Origin: an uncultured Alistipes sp.
GTDB taxonomy: Bacteria; Bacteroidota; Bacteroidia; Bacteroidales; Rikenellaceae
Length of the DNA stretch: 64,000 nucleotides
Assembly: GCA_944326035.1 (NCBI GenBank)
Contig: CALVCS010000007.1
Coordinates: 144,466-208,465, forward strand
Direction of reading: 5' to 3'
In this document: positions 18,697 through 27,308 of the stretch, one piece after another
Layout: each line of letters begins with the position of its first letter
Position numbering within the stretch: the first letter of the stretch is position 1
The notes under the pieces: generated by a model
The model's database searches: none
Told to the model about the DNA's origin: nothing
What the model saw: only the letters and a program-made list of their open reading frames with translations
Program-made: the position numbers and the translations under genes

Positions 18697-19794
18697 ATGG
18701 CACTTCAATGCGGAATCGTCGGCCTGCCCAACGTGGGAAAATCGACCCTGTTCAACTGTCTGTCGAACGCCCGGGCTCAAGCTGCGAACTTTCCTTTCTG
18801 CATCATAGAACCCAACGTGGGCGTCATCACCGTTCCCGTCGAACGACTGGTCAAGCTGGCCGAAATCGATAAACCGAAAAAGCTCATCCCCACCACAATC
18901 GAAATCGTCGACATCGCCGGTCTGGTCAAAGGGGCCTCCAAAGGCGAAGGGCTGGGCAACAAATTCCTGGGCAACATCCGCGAAACAGATGCAATTATCC
19001 ACGTATTGCGCTGCTTCGAGAATGACAACATCACCCACGTAGATGGTTCGGTGAATCCCGTCCGCGACAAGGAGATCATCGATACCGAGCTGCAACTCAA
19101 AGACCTCGAAACCGTCGAAAGTCGTCTCACAAAGGTCCAGAAACAAGCCGTCACCGGCGATAAAACCGCCAAACGACTCTACGAATTGTTGACCCGTTAT
19201 AAAGCGGCGCTCGAACAGGGGCTCAGCGCCCGCACCGTAGAGGTCGACAAAGAGGATGTCAAACTGGCCCGCGAACTGCAACTGCTCACCAACAAACCGG
19301 TCCTGTATGTCTGCAATGTCGACGAAGCCAGCGCCATCACCGGCAATGCGCATGTGGAAGCCGTTCGGAAGGCCATCGCACAGGAAAATGCCCAGTTACT
19401 GATCGTAGCGGCCGCCCTGGAGGCCGACATTGCCGAACTGGAAACCTATGAAGAACGTCAAATGTTTCTCGAAGAGGCCGGTCTGCACGAATCGGGCGTC
19501 AGCCGACTGATTCGCTCGGCCTATGACCTGCTGGAACTGGAAACCTACTTCACGACCGGTCCCGACGAAACCCGTGCATGGACCTACAAAAAAGGGACCA
19601 AAGCCCCTCAGGCCGCCGGCATTATCCATACCGACTTCGAGCGGGGATTTATCCGCGCCGAAGTGATCAAATATGACGATTATGTCGCCTTGGGGTCTGA
19701 AAAAGCTTGCCGGGAAGCGGGGAAAATCGCTATCGAAGGCAAGGAATACGTGGTTCAGGATGGCGATATCATGCACTTCCTGTTCAACGTCTAA
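18697..19794 (+). CDS. ychF: YchF/OLA1-family ribosome-associated P-loop ATPase
   Basis: Cytoplasmic P-loop protein of 365 residues, the standard YchF length. The Walker A motif is GLPNVGKSTLFN at residues 8-19, the switch region includes DIAGLVKGASKGEGLGNKFL, and NVDEA replaces the NKxD guanine-specificity motif, which explains the ATP preference of this Obg-related family. A coiled-coil insertion (about 125-200) and the C-terminal TGS domain (TGPDETRAWTYKKGTKAPQAAGIIHTDFERGFIRAE) are present. YchF binds ribosomes and affects the oxidative-stress response in characterised bacteria. Confidence 0.97.
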   Translation: MALQCGIVGLPNVGKSTLFNCLSNARAQAANFPFCIIEPNVGVITVPVERLVKLAEIDKPKKLIPTTIEIVDIAGLVKGASKGEGLGNKFLGNIRETDAIIHVLRCFENDNITHVDGSVNPVRDKEIIDTELQLKDLETVESRLTKVQKQAVTGDKTAKRLYELLTRYKAALEQGLSARTVEVDKEDVKLARELQLLTNKPVLYVCNVDEASAITGNAHVEAVRKAIAQENAQLLIVAAALEADIAELETYEERQMFLEEAGLHESGVSRLIRSAYDLLELETYFTTGPDETRAWTYKKGTKAPQAAGIIHTDFERGFIRAEVIKYDDYVALGSEKACREAGKIAIEGKEYVVQDGDIMHFLFNV

Positions 19795-19848
19795 CACGTA
19801 AAGACGCTTCCCAAACACGATCGTCTTCCCTGCTAAAACGCGCCAGCC

Positions 19849-20586
19849 ATGCAGATCAAAACCAGCATCGTCACCTCAACGATTATCGGAGTAAGCATCG
19901 TTCTTACGGCCGTGCTGTTGGCCAATGCCTATACGTTCAAATATCGAAGCCAGAACCGTCTGACCGCTACCGGTCTGGGAGAAAAAGAGTTCACTTCTGA
20001 TCTGATCGTGTGGAGAGGCCGTCTCGTGGCTCAAAACACCACCGTCCAGAACGGTTACGCCCAATTGGAAGCCGACAAACAGAAAGTCCAGGCCTATCTG
20101 CGAGATAAAGGCATTCCCGACAGCGCGGTACTGTTTCTGTTCACGAATGTCAATCCTGTGACGGAATCCAGGTACAGCCAGGGGAACTACATGGGAGAAC
20201 GATTTGTCGGCTACTCGCTCACGCAGGATTTCAAGATCGAATCCAACGACGTTACAGCGGTCGAGAATGTCTCCCGCGAGATCTCTTCCCTGCTGGCCCA
20301 GGGCGTGCAGATCGAATCCACACCGCCCGAATATTTCTACTCGAAACTTTCGGACCTCAAACAGCAGCTGATCGAACAGGCGACGGCCGATGCCCGTGCC
20401 CGTATCGAAAACATGGCCACACAATCGGGGGCCCGTTTAGGTCGACTGGCCAACGGACGCCTGGGCGTCTTCCAGATCACCGAGGCCAACTCGAACGAAG
20501 CCTGGACCGCCGGAGGAGCCTACAATTCCAGCTCCAAACACAAAAAAGCGAGCATCACTGTCCGTCTCGAATATCTGACAAAATAA
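19849..20586 (+). CDS. SIMPL (DUF541) domain-containing exported protein
   Basis: Protein of 245 residues with an N-terminal membrane or signal segment (about 7-27), then a SIMPL domain: RLTATGLGEKEF, SDLIVWRGRL and a C-terminal QATADARARIENMATQSGARLGRL segment. SIMPL proteins are periplasmic or membrane-anchored oligomeric proteins of unclear function, such as BP26 of Brucella. A second SIMPL gene lies at 50482-51183 in this window. It sits between ychF (54 bases upstream) and gltX. Confidence 0.82.
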   Translation: MQIKTSIVTSTIIGVSIVLTAVLLANAYTFKYRSQNRLTATGLGEKEFTSDLIVWRGRLVAQNTTVQNGYAQLEADKQKVQAYLRDKGIPDSAVLFLFTNVNPVTESRYSQGNYMGERFVGYSLTQDFKIESNDVTAVENVSREISSLLAQGVQIESTPPEYFYSKLSDLKQQLIEQATADARARIENMATQSGARLGRLANGRLGVFQITEANSNEAWTAGGAYNSSSKHKKASITVRLEYLTK

Positions 20587-20648
20587 TCCTCGAATAGGAG
20601 GCCTCCGATGACCTCTGTTCGTTGTTTAAAATTATAGATTCGCATTTC

Positions 20649-22187
20649 ATGGCAAGAAAAGTAAGGGTACGTTTCGCACCCAGTCCCACCGGCCCGCTCC
20701 ATATGGGCGGCGTACGCACCGCGTTGTATAACTATCTGTTCGCACGTCAACAGGGCGGCGATTTTATTCTGCGTATCGAAGACACCGACTCGCAACGTTT
20801 CGTTCCGGGCGCCGAAGCCTACATTCTCGAAGCGCTGAAATGGTGTGGCATCACCATCGACGAGGGCGTCGAACAGGGAGGCCCTCATGCTCCGTATCGT
20901 CAGAGCGAACGACGTGAGATCTACCTCCAATATGCTCTGCAACTGGTCGAATCGGGCCACGCCTACTATGCCTTCGACACACCGGAAGAACTGGCTGCCA
21001 TCCGGGCCGAATTCGAAAGCCGGGGCGAAACCTTCGCCTACAACTACACGGTACGCAATCGTTTGGCCACCTCCCTGGCTCTGAGCCCCGAAGAGGTACA
21101 GACGCGGATCGACCGCGGCGACCAGTGGGTCATCCGGTTCAAAATGCCCGAAAATGAAGAGGTACACATGCATGACCTGATCCGGGACGACGTGGTGGTC
21201 AACACCTCTACCCTGGACGACAAAGTGCTCTATAAATCGGCCGATGCCTTGCCCACCTATCACCTGGCCAATATCGTGGATGACCACCTGATGGAGATCA
21301 CACACGTCATTCGGGGCGAAGAGTGGTTACCCTCGCTGCCGTTGCACTACCTGCTCTATCGGGCGTTCGGATGGAGCGACACCCAGCCTGAATTCGCCCA
21401 CCTGCCATTGCTGCTCAAACCCAATGGAGGAGGAAAACTCAGCAAACGGGACGGTGACAAAATGGGATTCCCCGTTTTCCCGCTACAATGGACCTCCCCG
21501 ACCGGAGAAGTGTCGCGCGGATATCGGGAAGACGGCTATTTCCCGGAAGCCTTCGTCAATCTGTTGGCGCTATTGGGCTGGAATCCTGGCACCGAGCAGG
21601 AAATCTTTTCCATGGACGAACTGATTGCTGCCTTCAGTCTGGATCGCGTCAGCAAAAGCGGCGCGCACTTTAACCCCGAAAAAGCCCGCTGGTTCAACGC
21701 TCAATACCTCAAGGCTCGTTCTGACGAAGAGTTAGGAAAGCTGTTCCTGCCTATGCTCCAAGCCCACGGCGTTGAAACGACGCTCGACAAAGCCGCCTGC
21801 GCAGCCGGGCTCATTAAAGACCGGGCTACGTTTGTCCACGAGTTCTGGGATCTGTCGCACTTTCTGTTCGTCGCGCCCACGGAATATGCCCCCAAAGCCG
21901 TTTCCAAATTCTGGAAAGGCGATATTCCGAGCCACATCGTCGAATTGAGAGCGCTGCTGGCCGACGTCAACGACTTTTCGCAAGCCCACCTCGAACCGCT
22001 GGTTCATGACTGGATCATGGGTCGGGAATATCCCATGGGCAAAGTAATGAACTCCTTCCGGCTGGCCCTGGTCGGGGAAAGCTCGGGCCCGAACCTCTAT
22101 TCGATCTGCGAATTCATCGGCAAAGAGGAGACCCTGCGTCGACTCGATCGCGCCTTAGAAGTTCTGGGCGTCCCCGCCGCCGAATAA
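20649..22187 (+). CDS. gltX: glutamyl-tRNA synthetase
   Basis: Class I aminoacyl-tRNA synthetase of 512 residues that charges tRNA-Glu with glutamate. The N-terminus [23 protein letters not shown] has the HIGH signature as HMGG (H18), and KLSKRDGDK near residue 263 is the KMSKS-type loop. The C-terminal anticodon-binding domain follows. I use the ATG at 20649 since the in-frame ATG at 20622 lies in sequence without family match. A GGAGGCCTCC palindrome at 20597-20606 lies in the leader region. A strong terminator follows at 22207. Confidence 0.97.
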   Translation: MARKVRVRFAPSPTGPLHMGGVRTALYNYLFARQQGGDFILRIEDTDSQRFVPGAEAYILEALKWCGITIDEGVEQGGPHAPYRQSERREIYLQYALQLVESGHAYYAFDTPEELAAIRAEFESRGETFAYNYTVRNRLATSLALSPEEVQTRIDRGDQWVIRFKMPENEEVHMHDLIRDDVVVNTSTLDDKVLYKSADALPTYHLANIVDDHLMEITHVIRGEEWLPSLPLHYLLYRAFGWSDTQPEFAHLPLLLKPNGGGKLSKRDGDKMGFPVFPLQWTSPTGEVSRGYREDGYFPEAFVNLLALLGWNPGTEQEIFSMDELIAAFSLDRVSKSGAHFNPEKARWFNAQYLKARSDEELGKLFLPMLQAHGVETTLDKAACAAGLIKDRATFVHEFWDLSHFLFVAPTEYAPKAVSKFWKGDIPSHIVELRALLADVNDFSQAHLEPLVHDWIMGREYPMGKVMNSFRLALVGESSGPNLYSICEFIGKEETLRRLDRALEVLGVPAAE

Positions 22188-22206
22188 TCAAACTTTCTGA
22201 CCTTCT

Positions 22207-22238
22207 AAAAAAGATGCCCCTACCAGGGCATCTTTTTT
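22207..22238 (+). terminator. rho-independent terminator after gltX
   Basis: GATGCCC (22213-22219) pairs with GGGCATC (22226-22232), flanked by an A-run and a T-run of six. Confidence 0.9.
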
Positions 22239-22313
22239 GTTGCAAGAGTGGGAAGCACCCTGCAGAATTGTTATCTTTACTGTCGGTTTGCAATGCCCTT
22301 AAACACCCTGTCC

Positions 22314-25300
22314 ATGAAAAAACCTTATAGGCTCTTTTGGAGACTAGGGCTGCTGGCCGCCCTGACTACCCAAGCTCCGGTCCATGCCCAAACACCCGAC
22401 ACCTCGAATCCACAACGCTATCGGGGATACCCCTCTGCCGAAGAGGGTCGCCATCTTCGAGCTCATTTTGCCTCTCCACCCAGCGGGTACGGCAATGTAC
22501 CGTTCCTCTGGTTCAATGGGGATACCCTCAAACGAGACCGAATGTCCCATCTGCTGGATGTCTTGGGGAATTCGGCCACGGATGGATTCTCCATCAGCTA
22601 TATTCATATGAATCCCTCCGTCGACTCTGCCCTGCATAAAAACGGTTACGGTCTGTTCGGCCACACCGATCCGGGCGAACCGCCCATCTTTTCCGAAGCA
22701 TGGTGGCAGTTCTGGGATTGGTTTTCGACAGCCTGCGCCGAGCATCAGATGGGCGTCGGGTTGGACGACTATACGGTGGGATGGATCGGCAATGGATACT
22801 ATCCCGACGAAACCTTCCGTACCGCCAAATATGCCTCCTATCAGGGTAAATTACAGATCGACCGACACGACCTCAAAAAGGGCGAAAAAATTTCGCTCGA
22901 TATGCCGGACCATCTGCTGTGCGTCGTCACCTACAACGCCCCCGATCCAAGCGTTCCCACCGATCTCACCCCGTTGATTCAAAACGGCCATCTCGATTGG
23001 CAGGCCCCTGCTTCCTCGGATCAATCGCTCTACGTCGTTCATACCAGTGCCGATTATCTGCTTCATCCGGACAGCGGGAAAGACCTGGTCCAGAACTACT
23101 TCGAGCGCTTCGAACAGAAGATGAGCCCGGAAGCGCTGCGAGGCATGAACTACTTCTTCCAGGACGAACTCACCTATCCGCTGACCCTACTAAGCTGGTC
23201 AGAAGATATGCCGGAAGAGTTTTATGCCCGTAAGGGGTATAACATCCGGCTCTATCTGCCGGCCCTGGCCTACGATATCGGCAAGATGACCCCGAAGGTG
23301 CGTCTCGATTACGGGGACGTCGTGATGAGTCTGGCCGAAGAGCGCTATTTCAAACCCATCTTCGACTGGAACTACGACCGCGGGTTGATTTACGGTTGCG
23401 ACAACCTCGGCCGCGGACTTCAGCCCCTCTCCTACCTCGACTATTTCCGTGCCACCAGTTGGTTCACCGCCCCGGGCAACGACGCCCCGGCTCGGGGATC
23501 CAGCTTTCTCCAAACCAAAGTATCGAGCTCCATCGCCCACATGTATAACCGCCCCCGCACCTGGCTGGAGGCTTTTCATAGCATGGGCTGGGGCAGCAAA
23601 GCCGAATGGTTGACCGAACAGATCGACCACCATATCATCGCCGGAGGCAACCTGGTCTGCATGCACGGACTCTACTACTCTACCCATGGCGGCTGGTGGG
23701 AATGGGCACCGCCCTGTTTCCACTTCCGAATGCCCTATTGGGAACATATGAAAAAATGGCTGGAATACATCGAACGACTCAGTTATCTGACCAGTCAGGG
23801 TCACCACGTATGCGACATTCTCACCCTGTATCCCACCGAGACGCTGCAAGCCTTCACGCCGACACAAACCGACAATTATGATTTCTCTTACGCCCAACTC
23901 ATGAGCGACAATGGTCTCGATTACGATTTTATCGACTGTCGGTCGTTGAGATCGGCCAAAATCGAAAACCAGCAATGGGTGGTCGGTCCCGAACGCTATC
24001 GTGTCCTGATCCTGAAAGACATCCAGGCATTACCGTTCGACATTTTACAAAAAATTCGGGATTTCTATCGGGCCGGAGGCAGTGTGATCGGTCTGGGCCA
24101 ATTGCCTCAGGCCAGTGACCGCGCCGGCCGCGCCGATCCGGAAGTCGATGCCATCATTCGGGAAATATTCGGCATTACCGCCGCCCAAACGGCCGACATC
24201 GCCGCCAAAGTACAAGGCAACCTCCAGGGAGGGAAAGGCTATTATCTCGGCACTACACAAAACCTCATTTCTCTGCTCAAACGAATCTTAATTCCCGATT
24301 TCAACCCAGGCAATGGAGGAGGGAAGGTTCTGCACCGCCGGATCGTGGATCAAGACGTTTACATGGTCATGAACGTCAAACCGGGCACCGAATGTTTTTT
24401 CCGGGCCAAAGGACAAGTCGAGTTATGGAATGCCTCAACGGGCACTTTTGCCCCCCAGACCGTCACCCGCGTCACTCCGAACGGCACCTATCTCCGGCTG
24501 AAAGCCCCAGAAAACCGCTCTTCCCTCGTTGTTTTCTCCCCGGGCGAACCCACCTTCGAAACACCGGACACAATCACCGTTGCCCCTGAAACCCGTCTGC
24601 CAATCGAAGGCCTCTGGGAAGTAGAAGTCAAACCGACCATGGATAATACGTGGGGCGATTTCCGGCTGCCGGCCAGCCCGGAAATGATCGGACCGGAAGC
24701 CCGGCGATTCCGCTATGCTCCGCTCAAAGGGCTCCCCAAAAACTGGATGCAACCCACCTACAACGACAGCTCATGGCGAGAAGGTACGTATGGCTTCGGC
24801 GAAAAAATGGAACTTCTCGTCGACTCCTCGGCATTGAGTAGCGACCAACTGCTGGCCGAAATTTTCTCCGGCAAACGTCACGATTGGCAACCGTACGAGT
24901 TCTCCTGGCAATACGGCGTGGAAGGAGCTCCCGGGTCCCAAGGGTATCATGGACTCAAAGGACGGGTCGACAACCGTTTTCTGATTTTGGATCGGGGAAC
25001 GACCATGCTCTTCCGCACCCGTGTCTTCGCTCCCGAAAACGGCTCGTATGTCATCCGCACGGAAGGAGTGACCCCCGATCGGCTATGGATCGATCATCAC
25101 CCCATTCAGACGTCCGACATCGAACTCAAAAAAGGATGGCACGAGCTGATGGCGCTCTTCGAACACACCTCGACCCAATCGCTGAACATGGCCCGACATA
25201 TCTATCTGGATCCTCGTCCTCGCAGCGCGATTGTTTTACTGCCTGCCGCCGACAGCAGCGTCCTTCCGATTACCCCCTACTCCGACATCGTGGTCATGAA

Positions 25301-25970
25301 GTGGTTCCGGTCGTCCCATCTGCCTTATAGCGTCCACGGCAATCGTGAACGAACCGCATACCGTTTCGCTACGGCACCCGGTCTGGAATCCCTGACGATC
25401 AACATCGCCGGGGAGTTGGAAAAAGCGTGGGTCGACGGCGTACCGATCGATCCCAAACGACAGATTCGCCAAACCGGACCGGGCGTGTATGAAATCACCC
25501 TTCCGAGCCAATCGCCACACCTGAGTGTTGTCGCCCTGCAAATCCTGCCCGATGAGGGAGCCGACGGAGCCGCTGTATTCCGGGCTCCGGTACCCTTGCA
25601 CTGCGGTCGTGGCGTGATGGAAGCGGGTGATTGGTCGAAAGTGGGAGCGCTGCGGTACTATTCGGGAGGCATGTATTATCGGAAAACGATCTCGTTGACC
25701 GCCGAACAGATTGCTCAAGGCGTGCGACTCGATCTGGGCACGGTTTCGGCCACCTGTGAAGTGAAGGTCAACGGTCAGGATGCCGGGACCTATATCTATG
25801 CCCCCTATCAGGCCAAGATCACCTCGCTGGTCCATCCGGGAGAAAATCAGATCGAAATTCTGGTATACAGCACCTTAGCCAACCACTACCAGACCATCCC
25901 TACGCCCTATAAAGGCGATCCGGAAGCTGGACTGATTGGCCCCGTCGAATTGATTTTGGGCGGTCGCTGA
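22314..25970 (+). CDS. GH106-like glycoside hydrolase (probable alpha-L-rhamnosidase-related), exported
   Basis: Large exported enzyme of 1218 residues. The signal peptide ends near APVHAQ. The N-terminal barrel has VPFLWFNGDTLKRDRM and the segment FQDELTYP, and the C-terminus ends in a galactose-binding-like beta-sandwich with LGTVSATCEVKVNGQDAG and the closing GLIGPVELI. The same overall plan and C-terminal phrase recur in the second hydrolase at 58736-61609. GH106 enzymes remove rhamnose from pectic or host glycans, but this sequence is divergent and specificity is open. A TATCTTTA at 22272-22279 is a near-consensus -7 box. No SusC/SusD pair is adjacent. Confidence 0.7.
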   Translation: MKKPYRLFWRLGLLAALTTQAPVHAQTPDTSNPQRYRGYPSAEEGRHLRAHFASPPSGYGNVPFLWFNGDTLKRDRMSHLLDVLGNSATDGFSISYIHMNPSVDSALHKNGYGLFGHTDPGEPPIFSEAWWQFWDWFSTACAEHQMGVGLDDYTVGWIGNGYYPDETFRTAKYASYQGKLQIDRHDLKKGEKISLDMPDHLLCVVTYNAPDPSVPTDLTPLIQNGHLDWQAPASSDQSLYVVHTSADYLLHPDSGKDLVQNYFERFEQKMSPEALRGMNYFFQDELTYPLTLLSWSEDMPEEFYARKGYNIRLYLPALAYDIGKMTPKVRLDYGDVVMSLAEERYFKPIFDWNYDRGLIYGCDNLGRGLQPLSYLDYFRATSWFTAPGNDAPARGSSFLQTKVSSSIAHMYNRPRTWLEAFHSMGWGSKAEWLTEQIDHHIIAGGNLVCMHGLYYSTHGGWWEWAPPCFHFRMPYWEHMKKWLEYIERLSYLTSQGHHVCDILTLYPTETLQAFTPTQTDNYDFSYAQLMSDNGLDYDFIDCRSLRSAKIENQQWVVGPERYRVLILKDIQALPFDILQKIRDFYRAGGSVIGLGQLPQASDRAGRADPEVDAIIREIFGITAAQTADIAAKVQGNLQGGKGYYLGTTQNLISLLKRILIPDFNPGNGGGKVLHRRIVDQDVYMVMNVKPGTECFFRAKGQVELWNASTGTFAPQTVTRVTPNGTYLRLKAPENRSSLVVFSPGEPTFETPDTITVAPETRLPIEGLWEVEVKPTMDNTWGDFRLPASPEMIGPEARRFRYAPLKGLPKNWMQPTYNDSSWREGTYGFGEKMELLVDSSALSSDQLLAEIFSGKRHDWQPYEFSWQYGVEGAPGSQGYHGLKGRVDNRFLILDRGTTMLFRTRVFAPENGSYVIRTEGVTPDRLWIDHHPIQTSDIELKKGWHELMALFEHTSTQSLNMARHIYLDPRPRSAIVLLPAADSSVLPITPYSDIVVMKWFRSSHLPYSVHGNRERTAYRFATAPGLESLTINIAGELEKAWVDGVPIDPKRQIRQTGPGVYEITLPSQSPHLSVVALQILPDEGADGAAVFRAPVPLHCGRGVMEAGDWSKVGALRYYSGGMYYRKTISLTAEQIAQGVRLDLGTVSATCEVKVNGQDAGTYIYAPYQAKITSLVHPGENQIEILVYSTLANHYQTIPTPYKGDPEAGLIGPVELILGGR

Positions 25971-26111
25971 TCGGAGGTTTGCCCAACACGAACGCCGCCA
26001 AACACCAGGTGAAACCTGCTCCTCCGCTCCGACGGACAGACTCGATTCAGCCCCGAAGGCCGCACCCTACCCCCATGCAAAGACCTCAAAAAAAGGGAGC
26101 ATGGAATAGGC

Positions 26112-26142
26112 TTTGTTATTCAGAAACTTTTTTCTACCTTTG
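26112..26142 (+). promoter_or_regulatory. sigma-ABfr promoter of rpmI-rplT
   Basis: TTTG at 26112-26115, 19 bases, TACCTTTG at 26135-26142, about 34 bases before the rpmI start. The pair of ribosomal genes therefore has its own promoter. Confidence 0.85.
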
Positions 26143-26175
26143 TGCGCTGTTTAACTATTTAAAACCACATTCGAA

Positions 26176-26370
26176 ATGCCGAAAATGAAAACCAACTCCG
26201 GTGCAAAGAAACGTTTCGCTTTCACCGGAACAGGAAAGATCAAAAGAAAGCATGCTTTCAAAAGTCACATCCTGACAAAGAAAACCACCAAACAAAAACG
26301 GAATCTGACCTATTCGGGTCTGGTTTCACCTGCCGATAAAGCCGGCGTAAAACAGCTTTTGGTGAAATAA
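26176..26370 (+). CDS. rpmI: 50S ribosomal protein L35
   Basis: Basic ribosomal protein of 64 residues starting [13 protein letters not shown], with the later motif [10 protein letters not shown], both characteristic of bL35. It is followed by rplT after 95 bases. The usual upstream partner infC is missing: the preceding gene is a glycoside hydrolase, and a dedicated promoter stands directly upstream. Confidence 0.98.
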   Translation: MPKMKTNSGAKKRFAFTGTGKIKRKHAFKSHILTKKTTKQKRNLTYSGLVSPADKAGVKQLLVK

Positions 26371-26400
26371 ATCGTTGTTTCACCGCATTCGTTAAACTAA

Positions 26401-26449
26401 GAGTGTTTGTGCCCCGAAGAGCGGGGGAGAACCTCGCCGCCGACCACTC
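26401..26449 (+). promoter_or_regulatory. structured rpmI-rplT spacer, candidate L20 autoregulation site
   Basis: An outer stem GAGTG (26401-26405) with CACTC (26445-26449) can enclose a perfect inner hairpin CCCCG-AAGAG-CGGGG (26412-26426), just upstream of rplT. L20 represses its own operon by binding structured leader RNA in characterised bacteria; that this spacer does so is inference. Confidence 0.35.
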
Positions 26450-26465
26450 GTAAAACTTTCAAATT

Positions 26466-26810
26466 ATGCCAAGGTCAGTCAATGCTGTCGCATCGCGAGC
26501 CAGAAGAAAAAAAGTTTTGAAGCTTGCCAAAGGTAACTTTGGTTCAAGGGGAAATGTATGGACGGTCGCCAAAAACACCGTCGAAAAAGGTCTTACCTAC
26601 GCTTACCGCGACCGTAAGAACAAAAAACGTCAATTCCGCAGCCTGTGGATTCAGCGTATCAACGCCGCCGCTCGTACCTACGGAATGACCTATTCGGAAT
26701 TTATGGGCAAAGTCAACGCCAAAGGAATCGCACTCAACCGTAAGGTGCTTGCCGACCTGGCGATGAATCACCCCAAGGCTTTCGAAAAAGTGGTTAAAAC
26801 AGTTAAATAA
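26466..26810 (+). CDS. rplT: 50S ribosomal protein L20
   Basis: Ribosomal protein of 114 residues. The start [22 protein letters not shown] and the later [21 protein letters not shown] are diagnostic for bL20, which binds 23S rRNA early in 50S assembly and in several bacteria represses its own operon. It is in an operon with rpmI, and two tandem hairpins end the transcript. Confidence 0.98.
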   Translation: MPRSVNAVASRARRKKVLKLAKGNFGSRGNVWTVAKNTVEKGLTYAYRDRKNKKRQFRSLWIQRINAAARTYGMTYSEFMGKVNAKGIALNRKVLADLAMNHPKAFEKVVKTVK

Positions 26811-26814
26811 ATGA

Positions 26815-26883
26815 AAAGCCGCCCGAGATGGGGCGGCTTTAAAATAATGCAACAGTCTGAGGAATTGGGCTGTTGCATTTTTT
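26815..26883 (+). terminator. two tandem terminator hairpins after rplT
   Basis: The first stem pairs AAAGCCGCCC (26815-26824) with GGGCGGCTTT (26831-26840) but lacks a T-run. The second pairs AATGCAACAG (26846-26855) with CTGTTGCATT (26870-26879) and continues into a T-run, so it is the proper rho-independent terminator. Confidence 0.8.
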
Positions 26884-27308
26884 ATAATAGCATAGGAGAC
26901 CTTTGAATCACCTATGCATTGGAGGTCGCGCTCATTCCCTACGAATTGCGCATCCTCCGTCGCTTCCCCCGAAGTAAAACCTCAACCTCAACCAGACATC
27001 GGGCAAAAGCGTCACGACACAACGTATCCCCAAAACACAGGAAGTTCCCCATCGGCAAACCTTATCTCTGGCGACCAGGAACCTTGCATTACGACTGCGA
27101 CCGGCACAATTCCGAATTAAGCTTCGAGGAGGATTCGGGGACGCATATCTACTCCCATAAAATCCTTCGACCCATTTTATAGACCGTCGACCGATGTCCT
27201 GAGCCAGGCAATCACAACGAGTGGTCCGATCGCGTAAAGGAGATGGCACAGCCAATCTGAGTGCATCGACTGATGCTGCAACACTCAGCCGATATTCGTT
27301 AGACTGGG
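26884..27308. other. spacer without recognisable features
   Basis: About 425 bases between the rplT terminator and the 3' end of the TonB-dependent receptor-like gene. Short frames exist but none has a start context or composition that supports a gene, and I see no repeat or RNA here. Confidence 0.5.

Noticed and set aside
26846..26883. Riboswitch-like hairpin after rplT
   Set aside because: It ends in a T-run right after a ribosomal gene and is better explained as a terminator.
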